Shown here in pieces: positions 33,030 to 43,810 of a stretch of DNA of 64,000 nucleotides. The stretch's first letter is position 1. Each line of letters opens with the position of its first letter. The notes under the pieces were generated by a model. It worked only from the letters and a program-made list of their open reading frames with translations. It did not search any database and was not told the origin of the DNA. A program made the translations under genes and the position numbers. Source of the DNA: Litsea cubeba (Eukaryota; Streptophyta; Magnoliopsida; Laurales; Lauraceae); assembly GCA_012931725.1 (NCBI GenBank), contig CM022946.1, forward strand, positions 80,157,963-80,221,962, in the 5' to 3' direction.

Positions 33030-34250
33030 CTTATCGTCCTCTCTGATGAGGACCGAGCTGACCGCATGATCCGAGACCGCGAGGTAGAGGTAAAGCACCT
33101 CTCCCTGTTTCGGAGATGAGAGCAGGGGAGGTGAGGAGAGATAGGCTTTGAGCATCTGCTGTGCTTCGTCGCACTCCGGGGTCTAGCGGAACTTCATATT
33201 TTTTTGAGGAGTTGAAAGAACGGCCTACATTTATCTGAGGATCTGCTGACGAATCGATTGAGTGCGGTAGCCATACCGGTGAGCTTCTGAACCTACTTCG
33301 TCATCGTCGGACTTTGTACTCTAAGGATTGCTGTGATCTGATCTGGATTGGCCTCAATCCCTCTTCTAGTGACCAGGCTTCCAAGGAATTTGCCGGAGCC
33401 GACGCCGAACGCGCACTTGGAGGCATTGAGCTTAAGCTTGAAACTCCTAAGGATGTCGAACACCTGACTCAGGTCGGCCAAGTGGTCTTGGGACTGCTTG
33501 GACTTAAAGACCATGTCGACAATGTAGACCTCCACCGTCTTACCGAGTTGGGCCTGAAAATCTTCGTTACTAACCTTTGGTAGGTGGCCGCTGCATTTTT
33601 TAGCCCAAAAGGCATGACCTTGTAACAGTAGATGCCTCTGGGCGTTATGAACGCAATCTTCTCTTCGTCAGGTCCATACATCGGTATTTGGTGGTAACCC
33701 CGGTAAGCGTCGAGGAAGCTCATCCTGTCATGGCCGACAGTTACGTCTATCATTTGATCGATTTTGGGGAGTGGGGAACTGTCTTTGGGATAGGCCTTGT
33801 TCAGGTCAGTGAAATCGACGCAGACACTCCACTTCCCGATTTTCTTTTTGACGACCACTGTGTTCGTCAGCCACCTCGGATATCTGACCTCTCTGATCGC
33901 CTCCGCCTCCAGCACCTTCCCGACCTCCTCGGCTACTGCCTCTGACTGAGGTACCCCCGTCCTTCGTGCCTTCTGTATCACTGGTTTGTGCTGGGGGTCC
34001 ACGCTGAGCCTGTGGCACATGACCTCGGGGTCAATGCCGGGCATCTCGTAGGGGGTCCAAGTGAAGACCTCTTTGTTCCTGAATAGGAAATGATGAGTTC
34101 GGCCCACTCTGTCTCGTCAAGCTGACTGCCAATTAAAAAGTGGCGCTCGGGGTCGGTGGCATCGAGCGTGACCTCGGTCAACTCCTCGACGCTCTTCTTC
34201 TCGGGATCGCTGCCTACCTCATCAAGTTCGTCTTCCAGCTCGGCCATATT
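33030..34250 (-). pseudogene. Reverse transcriptase (Tat-C), catalytic Asp lost
   Basis: Fragments 34247-33978 and 34107-33469 read the linker (LDEVGSDPEKKSVEEL) and RT with CVDFTDLNKAYPKD, FLDAYRGYHQI and VMPFGLKNAAATYQR; a further frame gives EVYIVDMVFKSKQ. The conserved YxDD is YIVD here, from a GAC to GTC change at 33518-33520, which removes the first catalytic Asp of the pair. Frameshifts occur near 34080 and 33560. The stretch about 33030-33290 has no usable frame. Confidence 0.82.
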
Positions 34251-34253
34251 TAC

Positions 34254-35383
34254 TTACTGCGGCTCCTTCTCTCTGGGCACGACAGCCATTAGACTTTGCT
34301 TGGCTGCCTGCTGGTCGCCTCTGACTGTGACTACCTTTATTCCGCCGTTCTTGTCCTCTAAGGGGAATTTGAGTTTCTGGTGGTGGGTGGAGGGTATAGC
34401 TTCCATGCCGTGCAGCCATGTTCTCCCCATTATGGCGTTATAAGGAGACGGCGCGTCTACCACAAGAAAGTCGGCAGTTAGGGAGGCGCCTTCGACTTGG
34501 ACTGTGAGGGAGATCTTCCCCTTGGGATATACTGGTTTGGTGCTGGAGCCTATCAGGGGAGTCCGCGCTTCCTCCAGGTTCTTTTCTCTGAGGCCCATCC
34601 TCCTAAAGCAATCAAAATAAAGGATCTCGGAAGAGCTTCCGGGGTCGACGAGGATCATTTGAACTATGTAGTTCTTGAGTTTGAGGGTGACGATCAGCGG
34701 ATCGTTATGGGGGAGCTGGACTCCTTCCAAGTCTTCATCAGAGAAATAGATCTTGGGCTTCTCCTTCCGGACTTTCTTGAATGCTGGTTCGAGCTCGGTA
34801 GTCATTACTTATTTGCCGTGCACGACCCTTCTGGCCTCGACGCGGGCCTGGTTACTCCCTTGGGGGCGGGAGCCAGGTGGATGACGCTGATGATTTTTTC
34901 TGACTCATCGCTAGAGTGACCTCCGTCATCCTGGCGTTGAGCTCGGTTGGTGTTTACTCCTCCTCCCCTCACATACTCCTTTAAGTGCCCATCCTTGATG
35001 AGCTTCTCAAGGTGTGCCTTGAGGGAGAAATAGTCCTTAGTGCTGTGCCCATTCTGCTTGTGGTAGGCACAAAACTTGCTCCGGTTTTGGCTGGCGGGGT
35101 TGCCTTGTATAGGCTGCGGCCAGCTGAAGTAGGGTTGGTCCTTAATCTTGTTCAGTATTTTGTGGATAGGCTCCACGAATACTGTGTGGACATTTGGCCT
35201 AGACTTCTTGCCATCATCCGTGTTGGGAAACGAGGCTGCTGCCGAGCTGGTGGAAGCTCGGTATCGATCCCTTTCTTTCCTCTGAGACGTCCTCTTTTCC
35301 TTTCGGGAGAAGGTTCTCTTGGAGGAGGAGCTGTCATGCTGGGCGGCTTGGACTGGCCTTTGGAGGCGGGTTTAGAGATGCCA
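34254..35383 (-). pseudogene. gag C terminus and protease (Tat-C), truncated
   Basis: 34805-34254 is the protease with VDPGSSSEILYF where Tat-A has VDSGSSSEVLYY; the Ser of the D-S-G triad is Pro, from T to C at about 34643. VVDAPSPYNAIMGRTWLHGM follows. 35176-34805 is the gag tail with a zinc-knuckle-like CAYHKQNGHSTKDY whose last Cys is Tyr. Upstream the gag is cut at 35383 by Tat-D LTR sequence, so the capsid domain is missing. Confidence 0.8.
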
Positions 35384-35698
35384 TGTTGACACCAAAAAAT
35401 GTGTCACTTTGCTTCTTCAAAATCCAGAAAGCTACATGAAGTCGCAACCTGCCATAAATAGGTAATGCTACTTCCAAAAATCAAATCTTGTCAGAATCAA
35501 ACAAAAACTGCAAGATTCTTCAAGATAGCCAAAACAGGAGTACACAAGAAGTTTCGGGCCATTTCAAAATCATTTGGCCTAACTTCACTTCTCCGATAGT
35601 TGAAAAGGAGCTTCCGACGGCGAAAGCATCGGAGACACCAAATCTTCGATCAGAGTAGATGGATGGTCTCAAAATACATCCAAAAGGCTCCACGTCAA
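35384..35698 (+). repeat. Extra 315-bp copy of the Tat-D LTR start
   Basis: 35384-35698 starts TGTTGACACC and matches the first 315 bp of the LTR that begins at 35699, with scattered substitutions (by eye roughly 5%). It breaks off after CACGTCAA, where the full LTR continues GTTCCGAG. It is either a tandem duplication or the left end of an older LTR into which Tat-D inserted. Confidence 0.9.
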
Positions 35699-35867
35699 TG
35701 TTGACACCAAAAATGTCACTTTGCCTCCTCAAGATCCAAAGAGCTACATGAAGTCGCAACCTGCCATAAATAGGCAATGCTACTTCCAAAAATCAAATCT
35801 TGTCAGAATCAAACAAAAACTGCAAGATCCTTCAAGACAGCCAAAAGAGGAGTACACAAGAAGTTTC

Positions 35868-36550
35868 GGGCCATTTCAAAATCATTTGGCCTAACTTCGC
35901 TTCTCCGACAGCCGAAAAGGAGCTCTCGGCGGCAAAAGCATCGGAGACACCAAATCTTCGATCAGAGCCGATGGATGGTCTCAAAATACTTCCAAAAGGC
36001 TCCACGTCAAGTTCCGAGTCAAACCGACAACGTTTGACCCTACATCAACCCTCGAACAGCTAAATCAAGCCTCTCGGCGGCGAGAACCACCGAGGCCATT
36101 ACTCATCAGATAGAGCACATGGACGGCTTCAAAATGCTTATAAAGGGCTACACGTCAAATTTCAGGTCATTTCAACAACATTTGACCATAGTTTGACGCT
36201 CGGAAGCCAAATCAGGCCTCTCGGCGGCAAAGCCCTCCGGGACTATGATTTCCGAGACAGAGCCTATGGATCATCTTAAAATGACTCCAATAGGTTCCCT
36301 GTCAAATTTCAAGTCAATCGGACATCGGGTGACCGCACATCAAACCGCGACATCTTCATCGCGACAAAAGCAAGTCTACTAGTGATAGGACCCCAAACGG
36401 CTTCAAAACTCAAACAAAAGCCTATGGTTGGTCTTATTTATTGCTCAGTAGGCTTCACACCAAATTTCAGGTCATTCCGACATCGTTTGACCTAGTTTCA
36501 GCTTCTGACGGAAAATCGGCAGCTCTACGCGACAAAGTATTCGGCTTTCT
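35868..36550 (+). repeat. Degenerate ~150-bp tandem repeats in Tat-D U3
   Basis: Four to five diverged units of roughly 147-158 bp start near 35868, 36015, 36166, 36313 and 36471. They share CATTTGACC/GTTTGACC, CTCTCGGCGGCAAA and a CACGTCAAATTTCAGGTCA-like boundary. Such U3 repeats often act as enhancer modules; that role is inferred. Confidence 0.65.
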
Positions 36551-37392
36551 CAGGAAATTGGAAACTTTGCAAAATAAAATGCAAGGATTCTCATCAGGTT
36601 TCCTACAAAGAAATCAGGCCAATAAATGATCAAAATGTCAAGGAAAAGTATAGGAGAAAAAAAGAATCGAAAAAGAGCAAAAACGGACACAAAACGGGAC
36701 AAAAAGGGGGGAAAAACCCCCCAGGGTCGCCGGGAAGTCCCCGGAAACCCCGGTTTTCGCCGTTTTTTCGCGATTCGAAGCGCCCAGCCTCTGGTACTTT
36801 CCAAAATTCATGCTTTTGAGACACCAAATCCTCTGACATCCGTCCAAAACACGGGTTAATCATCAAGAGTATCGAAAACAATATTGATCGCCACCCGGTC
36901 AACCAAAAAAAGGGTGCTTTCTACCCGACCGATCGAGAAATCGACAGAACAGATGGCACCGACCCGCTGTTGGCAACAAACACCTGAAATTACATGGTCG
37001 TCTGATGTCGATCTACATGAAGATCCATCGATGATCATCGACAGAAGAATCCCAAAAGACGCGGCACGGCCCGCGACTCTTCAGCTGCTCGGCGACCACT
37101 TAATGCGATTAATTGACTAGCTTTATTACAGTCATTAATCCATTTCTTTGGACGGACCAATCAGAAGCAAGCATCCGGGAGTTACAAGTCAAGAGATTCA
37201 TGGCATTTAACCCATGAAACTCCTCCCATCATGGCGATTAAAGGCGATTAAATGCCCTCAATCTCCTCCAGCCAATCAGAAGCCAAGAAAAAGGAGTTAC
37301 AAAATAAACAATTCAATTTTGTAACTCCTCCCATTATGCAGCTTCATGACAATCAAGGCTCATAAACCCTCCAAAATGGCTACCTAAAAGCC

Positions 37393-37402
37393 TATAAATA
37401 GG
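37393..37402 (+). promoter_or_regulatory. TATA box of the Tat-D LTR
   Basis: TATAAATAGG precedes a purine-rich run (GAAAGGAGAGAGAACGG) that would be the start of the R region. Confidence 0.75.
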
Positions 37403-37903
37403 AGAGCTCTCCAAGAAGAAAGGAGAGAGAACGGAAAAGAGAGAGAACGAAAATCACAGACAGAAGCACAGAAATTCAGAGAAGGAAAAGAGAGAAAACT
37501 CTGCGGAAGTTCTACACCGGCCACCGCTACAAGGTGACAAAAGTCCCTTGGGGGTACCCCCCCCCCCCAAGGTCCTTGCCTTCTCCTCCTGCCTCCAATG
37601 GCTTAGATGTGGCTTTTCAGCCCGTCTACTCGGCTTTTTATTGGACATAGGACCTCCTTTTGGTCTTTGTCCTCTAAAAACCTGAGGTTATAGCCAAGCC
37701 AAGCGAATCAATAGCATCCTCTGTTCTCATCTGCATGGATGATGGCGAAGCCCACATATGGCTTGCGACCGTCAATCTAAACGAGTCCCCCACAATCTCC
37801 TGAGAAGTTAGATCCTCCTTTTCTTGCTTTTCATTGTAGTTTGTATTTTTTCAAAAGAGACAAAAATCACAACTCTTGTCTTTCATTATTGATAAGGATT
37901 GTA

Positions 37904-37980
37904 AATCGGCTATAAACGCCAAAATCGGCTATAAACGCCAAAAATCGGCTATAAATGCCAAAAAAATCGCCTTTCACGGC
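37904..37980 (+). repeat. Four micro-hairpin units near the end of the Tat-D LTR
   Basis: Three copies of GGCTATAAACGCC or GGCTATAAATGCC, about 20 bp apart, are followed by GCCTTTCACGGC, in which both stem arms are exchanged so pairing is kept. The same unit recurs eleven times in the distant spacer at 60248-60535. Confidence 0.75.
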
Positions 37981-38241
37981 AAACCAAGAAAAATGTCTCT
38001 TTTCTTAAATATATGTGCAATGGAAAACTTGAAAGAAGTTGATTTCCTTTTTACTTGCGAAGGTTGATCTCCGGATCACCACTTGCAATTCCAAGTAAAA
38101 ATAGAAAATTTGGCACACCCACACAAAAAAAGAACTGTTGAAGCACGCCCCTGCCCCCTGGTTACGAAAGGGTCGGAACCAAACGGACTCCCACGTCCGC
38201 CGACCTCGGTAGGAACCGAGCAGGAGCGCGGTCCATCAAGC

Positions 38242-38260
38242 TGGCACACCCGGTGGGACC
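38242..38260 (+). promoter_or_regulatory. Putative primer binding site of Tat-D
   Basis: TGGCACACCCGGTGGGACC starts with TGG, the complement of the tRNA CCA end, and stands where minus-strand priming would occur. It resembles primer sites I know from other Tat elements; the cognate tRNA was not determined. Confidence 0.55.
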
Positions 38261-38479
38261 CGTTTATTTGAGAACACGATGCTAGAAATGAAATATTTTG
38301 CTCTATGCTTATATTTCTTTTCTCGATTCCTTGGCTACTTTATAATTGGTGGCCTATGTTGGATTCCGCAAAAAAAAAAAAAAATGAGATGAGATTTTTT
38401 GTTTGGAAATTTCTAATTCTTTGAATTTATTTCCAATCTTTCTCTTTTCAAAAAAAAAAAAACAAAAAAAAATCAGATT

Positions 38480-39320
38480 TTTTCAGTTTGGATTCAAAAT
38501 TGAGAAACTTTGATCCTCTCCCTTCTGGGCACTGGCGCTCACGGAAATCGCTGAGACCGTGTTCGGATCGGGGATTGGGCCATCGTTTCTCTTCGATGAG
38601 TTCATTAAAGATCTAAAAAAAAAATATAAATAAAAATAAAAAAATAAAAAAATTAGATTTCTCATTTTGGATTCAAAAATGAGAAACCTTGATCCGTTCC
38701 TATCGTTCATCGCGCTTGCAGAAATGTTGAGCCTGTTCGACTAAGGTTTTGGGCCATCGTTTCTCTTCGATGAGTTCATTAAAAATAAAAATAAAATATA
38801 TATATATATAAAAAACAAAAAAAAAGACATAGACCACTAAGGTTAAACCAACTGTGTTCTTTGATCATGGTTGATTCAAAGAAAAGCCTTGTCCAGACTG
38901 TGGAGACAGCTTGACTGTTCTAGGCAAGGGTCCTCCAAACGGGTTCATTAAGTAATCCTACCCTTACCTGGGGGCAATTCTATCAATCAAGATTTCATAA
39001 GACCGGGTTAGGAGGCCTATGTGTACTCTCTCGTCTTTTAAATAAATTTTTAAAAAAATATATAAAATTTTTAAAAATAAAAATTTTAAAATAAAAAATA
39101 AAAAATAAAAATAAATCTTAAAAATAAAATTAAAAAAAATAAAAAAAAATATTAAAAAAAAAATCTTCAAATTTTTTTTAAAAAAAAAAACTCGTCATTT
39201 TTAGATTCAGATCCGAGAAATTATGGTTCATTTCTTTCTGAGCACTGGCGCTCGCGGAAATCGCTGAGCCCGTGTTTAGATTGGAATACCATCTGCTCTC
39301 TTTGATGAATCCAATCTTGA
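38480..39320 (+). repeat. Leader repeats of Tat-D separated by A/T tracts
   Basis: Three units of about 130 bp (near 38480, 38655 and 39189) share GAGAAACTTTGATCC-, GGGCACTGGCGCTC-, GAAATCGCTGAG- and CCATCGTTTCTCTTCGATGA-like parts. The second and third are clearly diverged. Long A- and T-rich stretches lie between them. No coding potential; probably the 5' untranslated leader, perhaps with an intron ending at the TTTCAG near 39685. Confidence 0.7.
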
Positions 39321-40557
39321 CCTTTCAAAACAGAGAATCTCATCTCATAACATTTGTGTCTAGCGGTACTAGTACGCCCTTTCAGAGTCTACTGTATTGC
39401 GACCGGCACATCTGTAACTCCAACTTTATATTCTTCTTACCTCGAGCAAGCTCTGCTTCTCGATAAGTCGAATTTAAGTTCACAATTACTTCTAGCAGTC
39501 ACTGGGATGCCCATTCTGGGCTTACCATACCTGCGATCAGAACAATTGTACCCTCTATGGCGTTTTGCCTTCTTCATGTTGCTTGGGTTATCTTCCTCTA
39601 GCAATTTGAAAAGACGAAACCATAGAACTTCCCATTTATGATCATTATATTCTTGTGATTACTAATGGATGTGGTCTTGTTTCAGAAATTTTCGAAACAC
39701 TAACAATGGCAGCTTCACTAACCATTACTTTCGATGAAAACAAGCACCAACTCATGCTTCAACAGAAGCAACCGCGCGCACTTACAAGCGCCCCATCAGC
39801 TGCCGAAACATCAACTCCATCGGCAACTCTCTGAACTCCGGGTCGACCTCGACTCCCCGGACTATCGTCTTTGGGACGCTGGGAACATTCCCACTTCCCG
39901 AGGAACAAACTGCTCCCTCTAAGAAGCAGAAACTCGCCTCTCAACGTGTCACTACCGTGACACCAAATGCGAGCACCAGAAGGCCTGAAGCCCGTGGCAC
40001 CCCCACGAAGCCTCGACCTGCAAGCGATCAGGTCTATCCCAAGACCTTCACCAAAACAAAGAAGGTCCCAAACATCTACCAAGCCAGCATTCCTGGCCCC
40101 ACTCAAGGAGAACCAGTTCTACCCTCTTGCTTACATTAAAGAGGAGAGACCCATCTCCAACCTGACTTCCAAGTCATCCCAGCATGAGCCGGCTTGTTCC
40201 TACAAGCCCAAAATCAAGTCATGCATCACAAGGCCTCTACAAGCACCTGCTGAGGCCTACAAACCTGCAGTTCGACCCTTCATCTCTACGGGGGCCGAAC
40301 TCCAAAAATTCAAAGCTTCGCTGCAACAGGCGAAGGACAGGGTTCGCATCCTGTCCTTGCCCAGCTGCAAAGAAGACAGGCTCGGCTGCTGCGCCCGAGG
40401 GAGCACATCCTTCATCGTCAAAGCCCAGCCAGAGCTGACCGAAGCTCAAATTGCTCGTCGTATACGCCGCCGCGCGTCATATCGACAAAAGAGATTAGAG
40501 AAGCAAAGGACCCAGCCTCCTACACTTCAAGTCTCTCCCAAATGGGTCGAAAAAGAA

Positions 40558-40562
40558 AGACC
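40558..40562 (+). repeat. Target site duplication AGACC (partner 51162-51166)
   Basis: AGACC lies directly before the TG of the 5' LTR and directly after the CA of the 3' LTR of the chromovirus. Removing the element and one copy restores the gag frame of Tat-D without any shift. Confidence 0.97.
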
Positions 40563-43500
40563 TGTAAGACCCCGACCCGAGAGACCTCGTTTAGAGTTGA
40601 TTAAGTTGTATTTTAGTTTAAGTGTGTTTAGTAGTTTTTGGATTAGTTGGGGATTTGAATAGCTTTTATGATAGCTTTAGGGAATTTGGAGAGCCTTTTG
40701 ATGTGTGGGACCCTTTGGGGGTTCTTATTACGAATTTTGTGAGATTGGGGGTTTACCGATGATTTCCAAGAATCGTGTTTTTAAACCCATTGGACTTATC
40801 TTGTTAATCCCTACAATTTTCATGTTGACATCGTTTTCATTTGAAGACTTTAAACCCGATTTTTCACAATTGAGGGCAAAATGGTCTTTTTACCCAAAAT
40901 CTGGGCACCGATTTCAATGTCACCAAAATGTGCAAAATATATACTTTTTGGAAACTAGAAATTTTGCCGATCAACTTTGTCTTCTTCGCCGAATTCGTTT
41001 GAAGCCTCGAAAACCATGTTTTGAGCCCGAGAAGTTCTTTAAGTTGTGGGCCCCACTCCCACTTACTATATATAGAAAGCTTCTTCTTCTTTTTCCCATT
41101 TCTGGCAAAAACCCTAGAGGAGAAGAGAAACCCCAGCCCTAAGGGTTTTCCTTACCTTTTCTTGCCTCTTCATCTTCAATCCCCCACTAAACTAGTGCTA
41201 ATGGAAGATTAGAGGCTACTAGAGGCTACAATCTTCTTCCTCATCTCAAGGCCTTCGTCTTGACACCAATTTTGAAGAAAACCGCCCACTCCAAGACTTC
41301 CTTTGGACAACACCTTGCTTTTTGAAGAACTTCCTTGTAAGTGATCTTCCTAAAGGTTTTATAATCTTGTTTGTTTAGCCCTAGGGTAACTCCATTTCAA
41401 TTATTGGAAGATTTCATTTTGTTTTAATTAGTTTTGTTAATCTAGGGTTTGGATTTGGGGGTTTTGTGTTTAGGTGTTTGATTTTGGCCTAAGAGGTGAT
41501 TAGAGCTCAATTGATTTGCATTTGGACCCAAGGCAAGTGGATGAAATGATTCTCATGTGTTTTATCATGTTTTATGCAAAATCTTGATTTGTCTTCATTA
41601 ATGGTTTTAATGATTTATCATGTTTGATGGTTTAGTCTTATTGATTTTAAATGATGATTTGACGAGATAATGAGGTCAAGGAATAGCCCAATTGTTTGTG
41701 AAGATATGTATGGAAGAAGGGGAAAGAAAGGAAATGGATTGGAGTTGGACAAGAGAAGAATTCAACCAAAGGGGTTGAAATTCGCTACAGGACCGATCGA
41801 TCGCCCATCAGGTCCGATCGATCGGACTGTAAATAACTGAGAGGGTTCTCAGGACCGATCGATCGCCCATCAGGTCCGATCGATCGGACTGTAAATAACT
41901 GAGAGGGTCTTCAGGACCGATCGATCGCCCTTCAGGTCCGATCGATCGGACTGAAATGAGATGAACTGTAATTAAGAGAGTTGTGGGACTATTTTTCCAG
42001 ATTCATTCCAAGCCCATACTCAAGTCCAATTCAGCTCTATCCCTTATCTTCTTGATTTGAAGACATTGAACCTGTATTGATGCATTTAAACCCATGAAAG
42101 ATTGGGGTAAATTGTGAGGGGCTGTAGTGTGGAAGTATCATTTGGAGCCCCAATGTTATTCAAGGATGGGTAAGGTATTGTATGAAGTCCGAAGGAAGGA
42201 GGAAACCTCATCAGGGAGATTCCATGAGATTGTATAGATTGACTAATGTGGATAAGGACCCGGAATGTCCCTAACTCTTAAAGAGTACCAAAATTTCATC
42301 ATAACTGACATACGGGACCCTATTCACACTGATTCAATTCTAGAAACTCCATTGTTAGCCTATAAAGGTGGGAAAACTATTTGTATTCGATTTTCAACTA
42401 AACTCCTATTTTGGGATTTCAAATCAACTTGATATGACTAGACTGTTCCAAGAATACTAGAAGTGATGTGTTTAGCTTTTGCTAACTTGTATATGGCGAC
42501 TTGATATGGATGTGTATTTGTGTCTATGGCACCCCGTTCTTGTATTATGCATATGATTTGATTTATCGTATTTGACCTATGAGTCGGCACCACTGAGCTT
42601 GGACGACCTCGTCGGTTTGATCCACCGACTTGGGGTTCCTTCCCCTCCTGATAGTCAGCTGCAGTCTGGAATTTGCATAGTTTACCCGGTTCGCTACCGT
42701 GGTCCTGTATAGTATATATATATTATAGTATTTATCGTTGTTCCTCCTCACCTCGTGTGACTGAGGTCAATGATCCTGTTTATCGTTGTTCCTCCTCACC
42801 TCGTGTGACTGAGGCCAATGATCCTGTTAGGGTATGTGCTCTCTTCACTTCGGTGAAGGGAGGATCTAGCTTGTGGGGTTGCCATCTTGACAGTTTCCGT
42901 ATCCTTGTTACCTTACATGATTTATTGCATATGTACTTCTTTTGAAATGATACATTGTCTTTTACAAAGCTCATTGTTTACCCATAAGTTTTCTTAACTC
43001 TTGCATAGCATCATTGTTTTATTATTGTTATGTCTTTTCACCCACCTGCCAGACCGTCGTGTCTGATCCATTTATTTTGGTACTCAGGTCCCGAGCTTAT
43101 TGCCATTGAGGAGGAGCCAGAGGAGGCGGTCGGTGAACCGCAACGAGTGATTGAGTGGCAAGCCGATGATGTCATGTAGACATTCGGCCTTGCCTTGAGA
43201 ACGATACACTTTGGGAACTTGATATCTTTGGTTTAGATTTCATTTGGTTGTACGGTCTTTGTTGACCGTTATTTTTGGGGGCATTAATCAACTGATATTT
43301 TGTAATTATACTTAACTTTACCTTTGGGGAAAATATGCTTGATCATTGCTCATCCTGATATCTTGTTATGTTAACCATAAATCAGTCTTGTTTATGGATT
43401 TGAATGGTATTAGTATGGTTTGCTACACGCTTCCGCAATCTTGAAAATGTATTGGATATGGTTACAAGTGAGATGATGTGTAAAGATAATCCTCACCGCG

Positions 43501-43658
43501 GAACCCTGTGGGAAATCACGTGCACGGATAAATATTCTTTTAATTCCATGTGCGGTTTAGCCAAAGAGATGCACGTGGCGCGGCATCACCCCACCCACTA
43601 GGTCCCGACTCCCGGACTTGGTCTCTCTCCCCTAGTTTCTCGGTCCGGGGTCGCGACA
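40563..43658 (+). repeat. 5' LTR of the chromovirus
   Basis: Starts TGTAAGACCCCGACCCGAG and ends GGGTCGCGACA. TATA-like TATATATAG is at 41066-41074. It contains 62-bp repeats with paired CGATCGATCG motifs at 41788-41957 and two copies of a 51-bp unit near 42737 and 42783 (CGTTGTTCCTCCTCACCTCG). It is 10 bp longer than the 3' LTR because AGAGGCTACT is doubled near 41211. Confidence 0.97.
41788..41957. repeat. 62-bp repeats with ACCGATCGATCG palindromes (LTR)
   Basis: Two full and one partial unit start at 41788, 41850 and 41912. Each has GACCGATCGATCGCC and GGTCCGATCGATCGGAC, giving six CGATCGATCG cores per LTR. The same array is at 49291-49460 in the 3' LTR. It parallels the six GGTCGACC palindromes of the unrelated solo LTR family. 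Confidence 0.88.
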
Positions 43659-43662
43659 GGAC

Positions 43663-43674
43663 TGGTATCAGAGC
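43663..43674 (+). promoter_or_regulatory. Primer binding site for initiator tRNA-Met
   Basis: TGGTATCAGAGC, four bases after the LTR end, is the well-known complement of the 3' end of plant initiator Met tRNA used by chromoviruses and many copia elements. Confidence 0.95.
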
Positions 43675-43810
43675 GGGACATGTTTCAGGCAATTAAAAGA
43701 AACTAGAAATCTTAAGTACGTGGAGAGGATTCGTTAGATAGAACCGTGTGAGCAATGTGTGACCACCCTGTACTTGATTTATATGTGCTAACAATTTGTT
43801 TTGCAGCGTT

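Larger units (their letters stand above)
26506..35383 (-). mobile_element. Tat-C: decayed Tat element on the minus strand
   Basis: The 3' LTR (26506-27271), antisense gene (on +), repeat spacer and gag-pol (on minus) are in mirror order to Tat-A. The gag N terminus and 5' LTR are missing, because at 35383 the sequence passes abruptly into Tat-D LTR sequence. Reading frames are broken many times, so this is an older copy than Tat-A's internal state suggests for that copy. A missing remainder is expected on the far side of Tat-D. Confidence 0.9.
35699..38238 (+). repeat. 5' LTR of Tat-D
   Basis: It begins TGTTGACACC and is taken to end at CCATCA, three bases before the primer site at 38242; the end is inferred because the 3' LTR is outside the window. 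It holds degenerate repeats in U3, a TATA box at 37393 and a transcribed purine-rich leader. Length would be about 2540 bp. Confidence 0.7.

Noticed and set aside
36626..37120. Short basic open frames within 36.6-37.1 kb as host genes
   Set aside because: They lie inside the Tat-D LTR, overlap each other on both strands and show no domain.
40705..41142. 145-residue open frame in the 5' LTR, repeated at 48218-48655
   Set aside because: It is part of the chromovirus LTR and appears twice only because LTRs are duplicated; no known domain and it spans the TATA box region.
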